A DNA stretch of 64,000 nt from Owenia fusiformis (Eukaryota > Annelida > Polychaeta > Sabellida > Oweniidae). The stretch covers positions 22,449,936 to 22,513,935 of the forward strand of contig CAIIXF020000006.1 in assembly GCA_903813345.2 (NCBI GenBank), written 5' to 3'. Both the position numbers and the translations under genes were made by a program. The notes beneath the pieces were generated by a model. That model ran no database searches, had not been told where the DNA came from, and saw only the letters and a program-made list of their open reading frames with translations. This document shows positions 9,887-21,930 of the stretch, in pieces; the stretch's first letter is position 1; the number at the start of each line of letters is the position of its first letter.

Positions 9887-12800
9887 CTAGAACAATCAAA
9901 TTTAAAATAACGATTTTTCTTTTGTTTCGTGAACCTTTTTTTCATAAACATTTCACAAGTTGCTTTATATTTATTTATTTATATGTTTATTTATTTATCT
10001 ATTTTTTATATTTATTTATTTACACATTGCGTGCAAATTAATAAGTTTTTATCTTAAAACCAAAATCAGGTATTTTATACTGAATGCATAAATATTTCTT
10101 CTGGATAAGACTATGTTGTGTCTAAATGAAAGTTAATCGAAACGAAATGAGATGTCATATATTTGAAAGATATATTTTGTCTAACCTGTGAGTTCCTCAA
10201 AGGTTTTATAAACTGGCAAATTGAACCGCTTTCTGTAGTTGTTGAAAGGCTGCATCCGTAATTCACGGCCATGTTTTATGGTTTCTAAGGCAACGTGTAT
10301 AGTATTTTCTGGGTGATTATTAGGTTCTACCTTGAAAATAAAAATTGAAAATATTGATTAACAATTAGTTCTTGTGAAACTGAGATCCATATTCTTTCTT
10401 CATATACTATCACATTATGAATACATAGACCTAATATACTTAGCACCCAAAACGTACGTCATTCTCCTTTTGGTATGTAACAAGGACGGACGTCATTATC
10501 CTTTTGGTATGTAACAAGGACGGACGTCATTCTCCTTTTGGTATGTAACACGGAATATCTAATCAAATTTCACCATTGTAGTGACCAGATTTATATTTGA
10601 TTTTACACTTACAGAGCCGGCTCGTTGTTTCACGAAGGAATCCACCATTTCCTTCATACCGTGTTTCAATGGCATCTCAGCATTAAAAACGTATTGCTGA
10701 GCTGTGTATTTCGTCCCATTGATCTCCAAATCATCAGGCATAAGCGGATGCCAGTGGTACAGATGGTTAAATTCCACAGTAATTCGGTTCTGATATTGGA
10801 AAGGATATCCAAAAAGTAGTTCCGGATTGAAAAACAGCTGAAGGTTGTAATTACTCAAATGTTGAACATAGTCCCTGATAACAATGTTGATGGTCTGACC
10901 TAGATTAAAGAAAGATGACAAAACATGAAGTCACAGATATTCTGTATATTGACATTTTTTGAATTAGTTCTGTTTTGACCTTCAGTCAGTTTGCTAGTTC
11001 CATATATCATTTGTAAACATGACCAGGGTCACAATGGGCATGGTCTGAATGATCCTAAAATAGCTTTTTCAGCCCTCTGAAAATGTGACTGAAAAGGTTG
11101 TACATTCGGAAATGTCATCAAACAGAATATTTGGAATCTTTCAGAACATGTGCCCAATATATGATAGAAGCTTTGGAAAACTGGATTCATTACAAGAAAT
11201 AGAAAAATGAAAAAATGATTTGAAAAGCGCTCTTTTTCTTTAATGACCGCCATTTTCTTACAGACTCCTATCAATTAGAGCTACATATCGGGCACATTTT
11301 CTGAAAAATTCAAATAGAAGTATTATGTTCTATGACCTTTTCGAAATTTTTACTTTTATATATTTTTCATACGACGATCTTTGTACGATTTAGTGATTTT
11401 GAAATAAATTATTTACTTCTATGATAACAAATCGCTTTAAATAACGTAATCCATAATCCAGCGTTTCCTTACCTATAATGATAAGTCTTGTGGTCTGAAA
11501 CAACTGCTCATCAGTCCACTCAGGATGCTCAATTCGCATGACATCACAAACACGATTATGTTCCCGCAACCAGATGGCGGAGAATACCACCAGACCTATA
11601 ATTTATGCTCTACAGGTGTAACAAAACGTACAATATGACTCACACTTAAACTAAAACATGTAGGTTCTAGATCTGAAAGAAAGCAGACTTGTCATGACTT
11701 TCAATGACTTTCATAATTATGATTACCAATAATCTATAAATGGCAATGAATTTCACATTTTATTATTTTACACAATATGATAGAATTAATTGTTCAAAAT
11801 CAAAATATTCGAATTAAATGTTGATATAACATTATTTTTCCTCGTCTCAACATACCTGGTAACATCCCAAAGAACTCATGACCAAGGCCTAGCTTATCTT
11901 CTGGTTTTACATTTGGAGGATATGTCATTGTGACTGGGGCATCTTTCAGTAATGGTGGCCACATCTCACCATTAACCATCTTGGATTATAAAATATGTTA
12001 AAAATACATATGCACGCAATTATCAATTTTTATTGTTATAATATTGTAAATGTTCACGTTTTTAAAGTATTTTATCTGAATAATGTGACACGTTTAACGG
12101 TGATATATTTTGATCCGATTTGATGAAAGGAATCGGATTTTGATTCTATACCTGATACTTTAGCTTTCCATCTTGGAATGTTCTGAGTTTATTCGAGGAT
12201 GCCACATCTGGCCCATATATATGTGAAACATCAATCTGAAAATGTGAAATACTCCAATATGTTACAATATGAAATATCAAAACGATTATCAATTCAAATG
12301 AAACATCTGAAAATGTGGCACATCAAGCTGAAATGTGAAACAACAATCTGAAAATGGGAAATATCATGCAATAGTAAAATGTGAAGCATTATTATAAACA
12401 CATACGACATTGCATTAGTAAAGGCACAGTTAACCTTATTGTGATGCTTTATAAAACACATTTTGTTCAATTGTTGCTATCTTCAGGTTACATGGTCCAC
12501 ATTGTTATGATCGGTTTGGGGTGGATTACACCAAGGACGTCTATCGTCCTTGATTATACCAAATAAAATAGAATTCCAGACAAATTATATCAAAATTACT
12601 CACTCCATGACCTCCCCATTGGAAACCAGGCCCTTTCTTCAAATCAGTCTTGAAGAACATATGACTAAAATGCTGAGCGAAGAACGCGAACAGAACATTT
12701 GTATTGATGGTATCCGGTTTGAACTTGGTCCTCACAAAGAATTTTCGGAAGAGTTCAACATCAGGAAGAGTCTTTGGCCCTGAATATGAATAAAAAAATA

Positions 12801-14710
12801 GTTAATCGTTTTTAGATGACATTCAGATTCAAGGACACAATACACTTGGCAAGCGGGGGGGGGGGGGGGTCGTGAAGCTGAGGAGACTTGTTTGCCGAAT
12901 TTGATGATCACGTAAGCTTATGGGGACCTGCTCAATTCAAAACAGCAATCACTACAATGATTGCACCAGAATCTACTAAAATATAATAGCTAATTGAAAG
13001 CCAATGATAATAGCTAGGTAATATCTTCTAGATTCATACCTTTAACACCCATGGGTGTTGGACAGTCTCTAGGCACAGGAGGCAACGTTCTAGCGTAATA
13101 TGACAAGTTTGCGGCCGACTCCCACGTGACATATTCATGTCCGGATGTAAACAATGGCGGGCTGTCTATCACGCTGTTTCTCACTGAAAGCAAATAATGC
13201 AGCTTTTAGAAATAATAGGTGCAAATGGGACTTTTTGGATATTTTTGCGCATGATGCACACGTATACATTTGAAAGTAAAATTTTTTATCAGAAAACGCA
13301 TGATACCTGAGCAGACCACCACCCCAAATCACATTTTGTTTCAAAAGTGTTTTATCTGTTGGCATACGATGCTTCTTCAATGGTTGAGGAAGATGTATCG
13401 AAACCAGCTGCTTAGCCCATTACTGAGGACATCTCGACTTATGACGATCTCACTTTACTTTATCCGTACCATGTTGAAAACGAATGCTAAATATCTTGCA
13501 TAGACATGAGTATCGACATCTATTTCTGATTTCGAGAGTGGGAAATATTGTTTGTTTTTCATGAATTAAAATGTTTTCATAAAATGTCACTTGGTCCTGT
13601 GCTTTTCAGATTGTAATAATGGATCCTGAAAGGTGGTAGTAAGGGGGCAGGCCCGTAGCCAGGATTTGCCAAGGGGGGGTTCAGTTTTCAAAAATTTCCA
13701 GGGGGGGTTCACTTTGGCAATTTTGGCCCAAATATGGCTAAAATCACTTGAAAAGTGCTCAAAATGGTGAAAAACTGCATGATTTTGAAAGAATTTTTGG
13801 CCAGGGGGGGGGGGGTTCGCCCGAACCCTGCGAACCCCCCTGGCTACGGGCCTGGGGGGTGTTAAATATAGTTTACTTATACTGTGCTTATGCCCTTGTG
13901 CTTTTTGTTGGTCTTTTCCTTTTGGTATTGTAATATCAGTGGCAGTGTAATATCACCCATAAGCGGACACATGTATCTCTATATAAGTATTATTCTTAAG
14001 AAACAAAATGTTTTATTTACCTAGATATACGCTTCTCATGATAAAGTTCCTCATAAAAGATGTGTTGTTGATGATATTCCACATCCATTGGAAGTTCGTT
14101 AGTAAATAGTGAGTTGTATATGGACCTGGCTTTAGCCATAGTTTTATCCTCAGCCAGAAGGTTGCTATCAGAATAAAAAAGCATTGTTTCTTATTATGGT
14201 CTTCGGAAGAATTTAATGTTTCGAAGATTTGTCACATGTTTACAACATATTTGCCCTCTTCATTTTTGTTCCATGGCGCGCCTATTTTCTGAATATTCAT
14301 CCATTTTGACTTTATTTCAAGAAAATGATTTGATTCTAGAAGGTTATCTTGCAATTTGGTTATTAAAAACTTGAGTTCCTTTTTTCCAATTAATTAATAA
14401 ATTTCTGCATCTTAAATCCAAAATTACTTTGACATCTGATCAGATAATCTAAATTTTTCAGAAAATTTGGATCGTAAGGGAAACATAGCTTGATTTGCAA
14501 CATAGCTTCCTGTACATATTAAGTTATATTAATATTTTCCATATATATTTCTATATGCTTGATTATACTTAAGTAAAAGGAACGTACGAATTTCACAATG
14601 GTCTCCATAGTAACCTGTGTTGGCACAATCACAGGTATATTCTTTGAAACCCTGAGTAAGACATACCCCTCTGTTTTCACATGGGAAGGAACAGCAGGGG
14701 TTATTATACT
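9540..14710 (-). CDS. PTGS: cyclooxygenase / prostaglandin G/H synthase (ten exons, signal exon missing)
   Basis: The family converts arachidonate to PGG2 and then PGH2 on the lumenal face of the ER and nuclear envelope. Ten exons join without a frame break to about 565 residues: EGF module with NPCCSFPC and CDCANTG; membrane-binding helices (KLWLKPGP); peroxidase/COX domain. Using ovine COX-1 numbering, visible residues are Arg120 (VRNS), distal haem His207 ([16 protein letters not shown]), Tyr355 (TYPPN), catalytic Tyr385 and proximal His388 (LYHWHP), and acetylatable Ser530 (GGPNSVKG). The C-terminus is Q-D-E-L, an ER-retrieval type tail. Exons on the minus strand: 14588-14710, 14021-14164, 13040-13183, 12604-12779, 12152-12235, 11856-11979, 11473-11595, 10613-10899, 10186-10330, 9540-9886. 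The start-codon exon must lie upstream and is not secure. COX-1 or COX-2 orthology should not be assumed; an independent invertebrate duplicate is possible. Confidence 0.95.
10186..10330 (-). CDS. PTGS: COX exon 10 equivalent
   Basis: 145 bases, phase 0 in and 1 out, with acceptor TTTTCAAG and donor GTTAGA. It codes for the stretch around [20 protein letters not shown], which matches the family Y-R-K-R-F block. Confidence 0.93.
10456..10553. repeat. 34-bp tandem repeat, three copies
   Basis: Units start at 10456, 10490 and 10524; each begins ACGTCATT(C/A)TCCTTTTGG and the last is slightly shortened. It lies in a COX intron just before exon 9 in plus coordinates. Confidence 0.9.
10613..10899 (-). 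CDS. PTGS: COX exon 9 equivalent: catalytic Tyr and proximal haem His
   Basis: 287 bases, the length I recall for the matching vertebrate exon. It codes for [16 protein letters not shown], then [19 protein letters not shown] with Tyr385 and His388. Acceptor AATCTAG, donor GTAAGT. Confidence 0.96.
11473..11595 (-). CDS. PTGS: COX exon 8 equivalent
   Basis: 123 bases, phase 1 to 1. It codes for [13 protein letters not shown] and [16 protein letters not shown]. Together with 11856-11979 it totals 247 bases, the length of one vertebrate exon, so an extra intron splits that exon here. Confidence 0.95.
   Translation of the reverse strand, partial: VWWYSPPSGCGNIIVFVMSCELSILSGLMSSCFRPQDLSL
11856..11979 (-). 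CDS. PTGS: COX exon 7 equivalent
   Basis: 124 bases, phase 0 in and 1 out. It codes for NGEMWPP, the Tyr355-bearing MTYPPNV and [10 protein letters not shown]. Donor GTATGT. Confidence 0.93.
12152..12235 (-). CDS. PTGS: COX exon 6 equivalent
   Basis: 84 bases, phase 0 to 0, codes for IDVSHIYG through KLKYQ. The family S-H-I-Y-G motif and the exon length both match. Confidence 0.95.
12604..12779 (-). CDS. PTGS: COX exon 5 equivalent: distal haem His
   Basis: 176 bases, phase 1 in and 0 out. It contains [16 protein letters not shown] (Gln203 and His207 of the peroxidase site) and ends G-G-H-G. Donor GTGAGT. Confidence 0.95.
13040..13183 (-). CDS. PTGS: COX exon 4 equivalent: Arg120 and membrane-to-catalytic junction
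   Basis: 144 bases, phase 1 to 1. It codes for [10 protein letters not shown] (Arg120, carboxylate anchor of substrate and many inhibitors), [12 protein letters not shown] and CPTPMGVKG. Confidence 0.95.
13648..13854. mobile_element. MITE with CAGGCCCGTAGCCAGG termini
   Basis: Starts CAGGCCCGTAGCCAGG and ends CCTGGCTACGGGCCTG. The interior is G-rich with runs of 7-12 G. About 207 bases, in the intron between COX exons 3 and 4. Confidence 0.8.
14021..14164 (-). CDS. PTGS: COX exon 3 equivalent: membrane-binding helices
   Basis: 144 bases, phase 1 to 1. It codes for [19 protein letters not shown] followed by the amphipathic run to SVYL. It joins the EGF exon through a Pro codon split by the intron (C, then CA). 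The open reading in the first frame is a shadow; this is the third frame. Confidence 0.94.
14588..14710 (-). CDS. PTGS: COX exon 2 equivalent: EGF module
   Basis: Codes for the seven-cysteine EGF-like dimerisation module from N-N-P-C-C to GDHCEI. Donor GTACGT, phase 1 out. Two in-frame acceptors six bases apart exist (exon start 14710 or 14716); the choice adds or removes two residues. Both demand a phase 1 partner, as in vertebrate genes. Confidence 0.93.
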
Positions 14711-14755
14711 CTGCACCTATATAATTAAGCATAACAGTACACTACATTACAATGT

Positions 14756-14785
14756 ACCACACAATACAATACAATACAATACAAT
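14756..14785. repeat. (CAATA)n microsatellite
   Basis: Five or six tandem ACAAT/CAATA units in COX intron 1. Confidence 0.85.
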
Positions 14786-14801
14786 CGCAATACTATACAA
14801 T

Positions 14802-15908
14802 TACAGGGTGGGCCAATAAAAACTGGAACATTTTTCTTTTTTCTTTATTTTCGCAGTTCAATCCACAAAAATTCAGATACTGGTAAAATGATTATTTGTG
14901 AAAATGTTAAAGATACAAATATGTATGTATGATTAATTTTGGCTTGTCATGGTCATGATCTATATACTGTGTGCGTCATGAAAAATTTCCAAATTTTCTC
15001 TGCTTGAGACATCATTGCTGAAAATACAGTATCTCATACCATACAATATATGCCATTCAAATGGTCTCAACACAATTTAAATAAATTAAAACATATGTAG
15101 TTATTTCTAAGAGAAGCTAGACATGTTTCCCTTGGATAATATGACTAAACTGACCTCAGCTTTTTTCAAAACTGGCACAATATGTCTCAAAACCTGTCAT
15201 TAAAGCCAAGCATGACTGTCAAATACAGTTCAGACTGATTGTTCAGGTGGGTGGAGGACAAGTTTAGTAATTTAATGTTGAGCTTGTATATTCATATTTA
15301 CAGAATGACAATGAATTGTTTTTCAATTTTCTAAAGTATTGAAGATAATACATGACTAACAAAAAAGTTACAATCGATGGAAAAATGTTCCAATTTTTTG
15401 ACTCAACACAAGGGTTTCCTGAACTCTGTCTGCCACCTACCTGAACAATCAGTCTGAGCTGTATTTGACAGTTATTCATTGCTTAAATGACAGGTTTAGA
15501 GACATATTGTCACTTATTGTGCCAGTTTTGAAAAAGAGTTGAAATCAGTTAAGCTATATTATTCAAGGTAGATATGTCTTGCTTCTCTTAGAGATAACTA
15601 CATATAGTTTTAATTGATGTAAATTGTGTTAAGACCATTTGAAGGGTACATATTGTATGTTATGAAAGATACTGTATTTTCAGCAGTGATGTCTCAAGCA
15701 GAGAAAATTTGGAAAATTTTCGTGACGCACACAGTATACAGATCATGATCATGACAAGCCAAAATGAATCACACATACATACTTTAATCTTTAACATTTT
15801 CACAAGTAACCATTTTACCAGTATCTGAATTTTTGTGGATTGAACGGCAAAAATAAAGAGAATAGAATTAATAGAAAAATGTTCCAGTTTTTATTGGCCC
15901 ACCCAGTA
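14802..15908. mobile_element. foldback element with TACAGGGTGGGCC ends
   Basis: Begins TACAGGGTGGGCCAATAAA and ends TTTATTGGCCCACCCAGTA. The two halves are diverged inverted copies over several hundred bases each (CTGGTAAAATG on the left pairs with CATTTTACCAG on the right). Terminal TA suggests a Tc1/mariner-type non-autonomous element. No transposase. Confidence 0.85.
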
Positions 15909-16339
15909 CATTACATTATATTCAAATTTGCCAAGGGTGTCTCAGCCAATCAGTTGTATCATCATAGTTAGTATTTCGGAGCATTATCTCAAGGTATGGC
16001 CAACTGAGCAGAAACATTATTTTACACATTGCATTAGAATTGAAAGCCTTAAAGCCATTAACAAAAATATATTTGTTTAGTTGACGTATATTTTTGAAAA
16101 ATAGATTATAGAATACGAATATGAAATTTCATCTAAAAGTAACCTCGAAGTGTCATCAGAATTCATATTCTCAAACACTGATTGGAAAACGAATTGGATT
16201 TTGGGAGATCCTGGCCCAGTTTGAGCCCGGGAGTTTGAGCAACTCAGACTGGAGCAAAGATCAAGCGTTTTTAGTTAAATGGACAAAGTGCGTAAATGAA
16301 TTCTCACTTTTGATCTTCATAGTATTTCCAATGGATTAA

Positions 16340-16695
16340 TAAGTACCCGATCTTTCATTTGACACCAAAAAAAGTTCAAACAGACCACATCAGAGTTGAC
16401 ACTTGATCATGACAAAATATTTTTGATCTATCAATTTATATATGTCAAGTTGTTGTTTGCATTAATTATCAATTCATTTTTGACAGGATTTTCAAGCATA
16501 CGCCATCTTTTAATCCAAGAGTTATTTAAAACATACACTATTTGTGAAAAGTGGTAATTCACTTTTTTCAATCTCTGAACTTCAAATGCTGTTTTCTATG
16601 CAAGTAATTTTTTCACTTCAGTATTATCCCAAATTAAAGTTTTTATCATATTTGAGTGACTGTGTGAGTGACATGTCTCAAACAATATTTTGTCC
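16340..16695. repeat. dispersed repeat, copy 2
   Basis: Diverged copy of 7485-7945 in the same orientation, sharing CTTTCATTTGACACCAA and CGCCATCTTTTAA. Confidence 0.55.
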
Positions 16696-16899
16696 CTTTT
16701 CATTCAAAAATAGGCGCATTGCCTGTTTAAGATACATAATGATATTAAAAATATGATGTATGGTTGATGTTCTTACAATTTAGTGTTTTAATAATGAACG
16801 TTTATATAATATACACGCCTATTAAAATTTCATCAAATGTCACTTTACATAGGAAGTGTAATGTTAAGACTTGTGGTTCATTTGAATAATGCTACACAT

Positions 16900-17535
16900 T
16901 ACTTAGGGTGTCAAAAAACAACGGCACCCCCCTCTACAGCAAAAAGTCCTGAATGTTCCATATCGTGTCATACCTCATTTGAAAGATAATTTAATTCTGG
17001 AGTTACTCATCAAATTTCATTAAATAAAACTTAATATTGAAAAAGCTACATTGTTTCAAAGTTTGCTACTTCGGCACTTTGTTTGCTGCTCTGTTACTGG
17101 TTAAAAGTCAAATCTTTAGAAAGTGAAATATGAAAGAATTAACCCAGATCTCAACTGCACTGAATATATAGGTTCATTTCTGAAAAACAGGGTATAGGAA
17201 CTGATGGACAAAGAGCCTCTTGAAAAAAATACAGAGTAAGGATGTATTTCTGAAGAATGTGAGGAAAGTGCGAAGAGGATTATGCAATGCTACACCTTTA
17301 TGTGAATTTTTATTGAAATCATATATGTCCTAATAAGCTGCTGTTTGAGCAGCAACTGGTGGTCGTACCAACTACTAAGAATCAGCTGTAAATCTGTAAA
17401 ATTATATGATATAAAGTTGAAATTTCTCAGGTAACTCCAGAATTAAATTGTCTTTAAAATGAGATATGACACACCATGTAACATTAAGGACTTTTTGCTG
17501 TAGAGGGGGGTGCCGTTGTTTTTTGACACCCTGTA
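16900..17535. mobile_element. foldback element with AGGGTGTC ends
   Basis: Starts TACTTAGGGTGTCAAAAAAC and ends GTTTTTTGACACCCTGTA. The inverted arms include ACGGCACCCCCCTCTACAGC and its complement. Non-autonomous, TA-flanked, mariner-type ends. Confidence 0.85.
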
Positions 17536-18810
17536 TATCATAGATTTTAGTAATTTTGAGCATATTGTGACTTTATCACTAGTATACTTTAAATTGATAT
17601 GTAATATGCCGCACTGGGATCTCAGGATCATGTGTCACTGCTGTTAAAGTGTGTGCAAATATACAGGATAAAAGGTACCTAATAATCAGCAGTCTTGTAG
17701 TTTACATTTACCAGGTACTTAAATTAATAATAAAAATAAGGCAGTGTCACTGAGATAATTGGCCGAATCAATATATAATATAAAAAGCTAAATTATTTTG
17801 TGTCAATTAAAATCATTAGAAAAAGCATTGAGTATTGTTGAAAATGAGATGGTATAGCAACGTTCAGCAGGAGAAACACAAATAAGGTTACTCTGTTATC
17901 ATACTTCGATTATTGGAATTTTATGAAGTCGAAATGAAGAAACAAGGGTATAGCCCAGTCAAACTAATGAAAAAAATAGCTTAACCCAAAACAAATTGCA
18001 ATAGAAATCAAATTAGGTTAGTTATTTACATTTATTAACCTTGAAATACATACTAAAAATCTACCAAAATCGAAGTAGTGGAACAATGTTAAAATTTGAA
18101 TCGAAGATACCCCCTACCCCACCCCCTTCAATTTATGAGTGCATGACTAAAAAACATATTTCTTAAAGTTGAGGTCTTATTTTTACATAATTTAGCTTGA
18201 CCACGATTGGATATTGTTTTTCCTAGATAATAATATCAATTTAACAAAGAAAAAGTTCATTTGTCTTCTTTTTAACCCTTACAAACCCAGAAAAATAGAA
18301 AAAATCTCTCAAATTTCGCATATACTAATTTGAATATGTGATTTTATATTAATGGGACCTTCTAGAAAATGTCCTATAATTTGTAACGATGGACCAGCAT
18401 TACACTCATTATTTCTTTGTAATCTTGAAATGATAGGTTTATTGAATTTTGAGAAATAAACTTTTTGATACCGTTTGGTATGGCTACTAGAATGAAGGTC
18501 GGAAAATGAAATTTGTACAAATGAGAGGAAAAGGCACAAATAAGGTACCGTTGTAAAACTTATGACCCAACCTTTTCATATTCACTTGTATCCGAGTCTC
18601 AAATTTGTTACCAATAATGTCAAATGCCAGTTTCCATAGCAACCATTTGAATATTGTTAATAGATGTAATACATTATCAGGCAAATTCCACTCATTATTC
18701 GTCAACTCAAATTCATATTTGTATCATAATGAAGCAATAAATATGCAATTAGCTCATATGCAAATTAGCTCATTTGCTCATTTATTATGACATCATATGA
18801 TGTGTATTTT

Positions 18811-19330
18811 ATCGTACCTAAAAAGGTACGATACTGTTGTCTGCTTGGCGGGTTGGTGGTGTTGCATTTTTCTTGAAATCACGATTCCTGGAAAACCACT
18901 ACATGTATTCACTTCAAATTTTCACAAATGTTACATTGAAAGAAGTTCTAGAGCTTATTTACTTTTCGGTGGCCATCTTGGAAGTTTTTAGATAAATCTT
19001 GCCATCACAATTCCCAAAAAATCCCTCAACATATTTATTTCAAATTTTTCACATGGTACATGGTAAGAAGTTCTAGAGCTAATAAACTATTCAGAAGCCA
19101 TCTTGCATTCTGGTCCCCTTTCAGTGGCCATCTTGCATTGTGGAGGTCATTTTGGAAGTTTTTGGATTAATTTTGTCATTGGCATTCCATGAAAACCACT
19201 TCATGGATTAACTTCAAAACTTTACACATGTTACATGGTAAGATGTTCTACAGCTGATAAACATTTTGGTGGTCATCTTGCTAATAGGGTAAACAAGCCC
19301 ACACTGCTATGTATTAGGTACAATATTGTT
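18811..19330. repeat. tandem-unit element with GGTACGAT ends, copy 1
   Basis: Begins ATCGTACCTAAAAAGGTACG and ends near TTAGGTACAATATTGTT. Inside are about three diverged units of some 140-150 bases built from CACGATTCCTGGAAAACCAC, GAAGTTCTAGAGCT and GTGGCCATCTTG. It is the same family as 46717-47510. Confidence 0.75.
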
Positions 19331-19403
19331 AACCCTATGCCTTGTTCTACATTGTACTCATATATTTAGACACAATGTTGATTGGCATTGTAAAAGTTAC
19401 TAT

Positions 19404-19733
19404 TGTCACGCGGTAAACACGATACAAATATATGTCATATTCCGCAACGAATATGGCATATTCACTTGCGGTGTTTGCTAGATTCACCCGCGGTATATGG
19501 CATACACACTCACCAATGAGAACGCGAAATGGAGCCAATCAAATCGATGCTTTCTGTATAACGTTCTCATCTGCTGTATATGGCATATTCGGCAGTTGAG
19601 TGTATCACATATTTACTGTGGAATATGCCATACTCACCTGTGGAATATGCCATATTCTGCAGGTGAGTATGGCATATTCACCCGTATCACAAATATCGCA
19701 CAACCATGAATATATGCCATATTCCGCATTACA
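19404..19733. mobile_element. TGTTACGCGG element, short copy
   Basis: Starts TGTCACGCGGTAAACACG and ends CCGCATTACA, flanked by ACTAT and ACTAC (a 5-bp target duplication with one change). The interior carries inverted motifs such as GGAATATGCCATACTCACC. It is an internal-deletion version of 21271-21925. Confidence 0.75.
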
Positions 19734-20251
19734 ACTACATGACTATGGCTGGAATATGTAAGCACTAGTGGTTAAGGGTAGATACCAAAACTTGTTCAGA
19801 ACAAAGTAAGAAAATGAAAACATTAAAGTACAGAAGAGGGCCTCAAAAGCTACTTGAGTATACAATTTTGAAAAGCCAAAGTCATATTTTTGCGATTCTG
19901 ACACTAAGCTTTCATAATATTCTTCGAGGTTCGATGTACAGATAGCCGAGAATATGCTAATAGTTTTAGCCTCTTGCCGTCAGAGGGTATTTTAACCTAC
20001 TTTTGAGATTTGTATGGAAAATAGGTCAAAACAAAAAGTTCTAAATGAATGCAATGTTTGAGGTGTCAAAATACTGGAAATTTTTGAAATCAGAATTGAA
20101 ATCTGACTTCGAGTTTAGATTCTTTGATGTTTTGAAATCTTGAAAAGTCGACTTGATGATATCCTCATGTTAAGTCAATGGTGCGAATTTGATCAGCAAC
20201 CCACCAAACTACATAATCAGCTACTTACCCAACTACCTATATCATATTTAT

Positions 20252-20525
20252 AGTGTATATAATATTAATAAGATTTCATTTTCAAGTCCATGAGGGTTAT
20301 TGGTCTCAATTCTCCTAGTAATTTAAAAATAAGTGAAACAAATGAAGGCCTACCCCTATTTTTCAATTTGTTTTAAAAAATCATGACTTTATATGTATTT
20401 ATATTATATTTAAGGCATACATAATATATATAATTTCATTATAAAGTCCTTAGGGGTTAATGATCTTAATTCTCCCAGCGATTTAAAAATAAATGAAGCG
20501 AAAGAAGGCCTACCCCTAATTTTTT
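20252..20525. repeat. diverged tandem duplication, two units of about 150 bp
   Basis: Both units contain ATATAAT, TTTCATT, AAGTCC, GGGTTA, AATTCTCC and GAAGGCCTACCCCTA in the same order (about 20252-20370 and 20405-20525). It lies inside the 3.1-kb long-TIR unit. Confidence 0.7.
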
Positions 20526-21270
20526 TTTTTTTTAGTTTTTGAAAGTTATGATTTTCTTTCTCAACAACTAATTAATGCAGAATTCTCTTGCTTTGTATAT
20601 GTATGAATTACATAACAAGGTAAAACTGGGATTTTTTTATACATGATTAAGTCGCTTTTTAGGAATATAATGGCGTTCACATAAAATTACCATGCACATT
20701 TAATGCTAAATTTCAGATGAATAAGGGTTAAAAATATTCTTATTCACTCTGAATATCAAAGTTAAAGAGATACACAGATTGGGATACCTTATTACAAGCA
20801 AGAAATTGTAAAATTACTTTTAAAAAATTGCAGGCATTTGAAAAATAATTTTTTCCTTAGGGGGGTCTGTTTTTCAAGGGGAGGGGGTACCAAAAATGAT
20901 TTTTTGACATGTTCCACTGAATAGATTTTGGTAGATTTTTAGTATGTCATTTCATATGTTTATATGGATTGAAAAAACAACATTTTATTACTATTGCAAT
21001 TAGTTTTGGGTCAAATGTTACTTTGACTGGACTAGTAATTGTTTGGCAACGAACATAGTCTAGATATTCTGTTCGGTTTTGTTTCGTGTTCTGACTCCAA
21101 GAATGATTTAGTGGAAACGCCTTGTGCCTATATATAAATAAATTAAATTGATGTCATTCAGTACAGTTTAGGTCATTCAGTCCGTACTCGATCCATACAA
21201 TCTGTCGTTCGTGTACAGTCATCTATATCAACATTAAGTGCATATGTTCGATGTAAATTCAAATACCATT

Positions 21271-21925
21271 TGTTTCGCGGTAAACACGATACAAATATAT
21301 GTCATATTCCGCAACGAATATGGCATATTCACTTGCGGTTTATGCCAGATTCACCTGCAGTATATGCCATACACACTAACCAATGAGAACGTGGTGCGGA
21401 AGTTCGCAATTGCCAATTACATCGATTCAACGAACGTGCTAAACTGTATAACTTTATATTATTATGATAACTGAATCAACATCTTAATGCAGTGAATATA
21501 TCAACTAATACAAATGTAATAACACACGCCAGTATGGTACCTGTATTGTTTGATGTTGTTTTGTGTATGTGTTACACGCAAAAACACACTTCAAGGGAAA
21601 CATTATAACACATAACTAAACGAACCAACTATCGTGAAGCTTATAATTGACTTTTATAACCAAATCAATTCGAGGCTTTCTGTATCGTGTTTCCATCTGC
21701 GGTATATGGCATATTCCGCAGTTGAGAATGGCATATTCTGCAGGAGAGTATGAGATATTCCTCGGTGAGTATCTGGTATTCACTGAAATCAATGTATCGC
21801 ATATTCACTGCGGAATATGCCATACTCACCTGCGGAATATGCCATATACCGCAGGTGAGTATGGCATATTCACGCGTATCACAAATACCACACAACCATG
21901 AATATATGCCATATTCCGCGTAACA
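21271..21925. mobile_element. TGTTACGCGG element, full-length copy
   Basis: Starts TGTTTCGCGGTAAACACGAT and ends CCGCGTAACA, with perfect 5-bp flanking CCATT at 21266-21270 and 21926-21930. It is 655 bp with many palindromic AATATGCCATA/TATGGCATATT motifs. Open frames inside (for example 21647-21901) are by-products of those repeats. Confidence 0.85.
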
Positions 21926-21930
21926 CCATT

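Larger units (their letters stand above)
17952..21034. mobile_element. 3.1-kb unit bounded by long inverted repeats
   Basis: The left edge (17952-18130: CCAGTCAAACTAATG, ACCCAAAACAAATTGCAATAG, ATACTAAAAATCTACCAAAA) is mirrored at 20880-21034 (TTTTGGTAGATTTTTAGTAT, CTATTGCAATTAGTTTTGGG, TTTGACTGGAC). It encloses the tandem-unit element 18811-19330 and the 19404-19733 element. No transposase was recognised, so whether it moved as one unit is uncertain. Confidence 0.6.

Noticed and set aside
12381-12783. Plus-strand frames in the COX region
   Set aside because: Antisense shadows of COX exon 5 and flanking intron.
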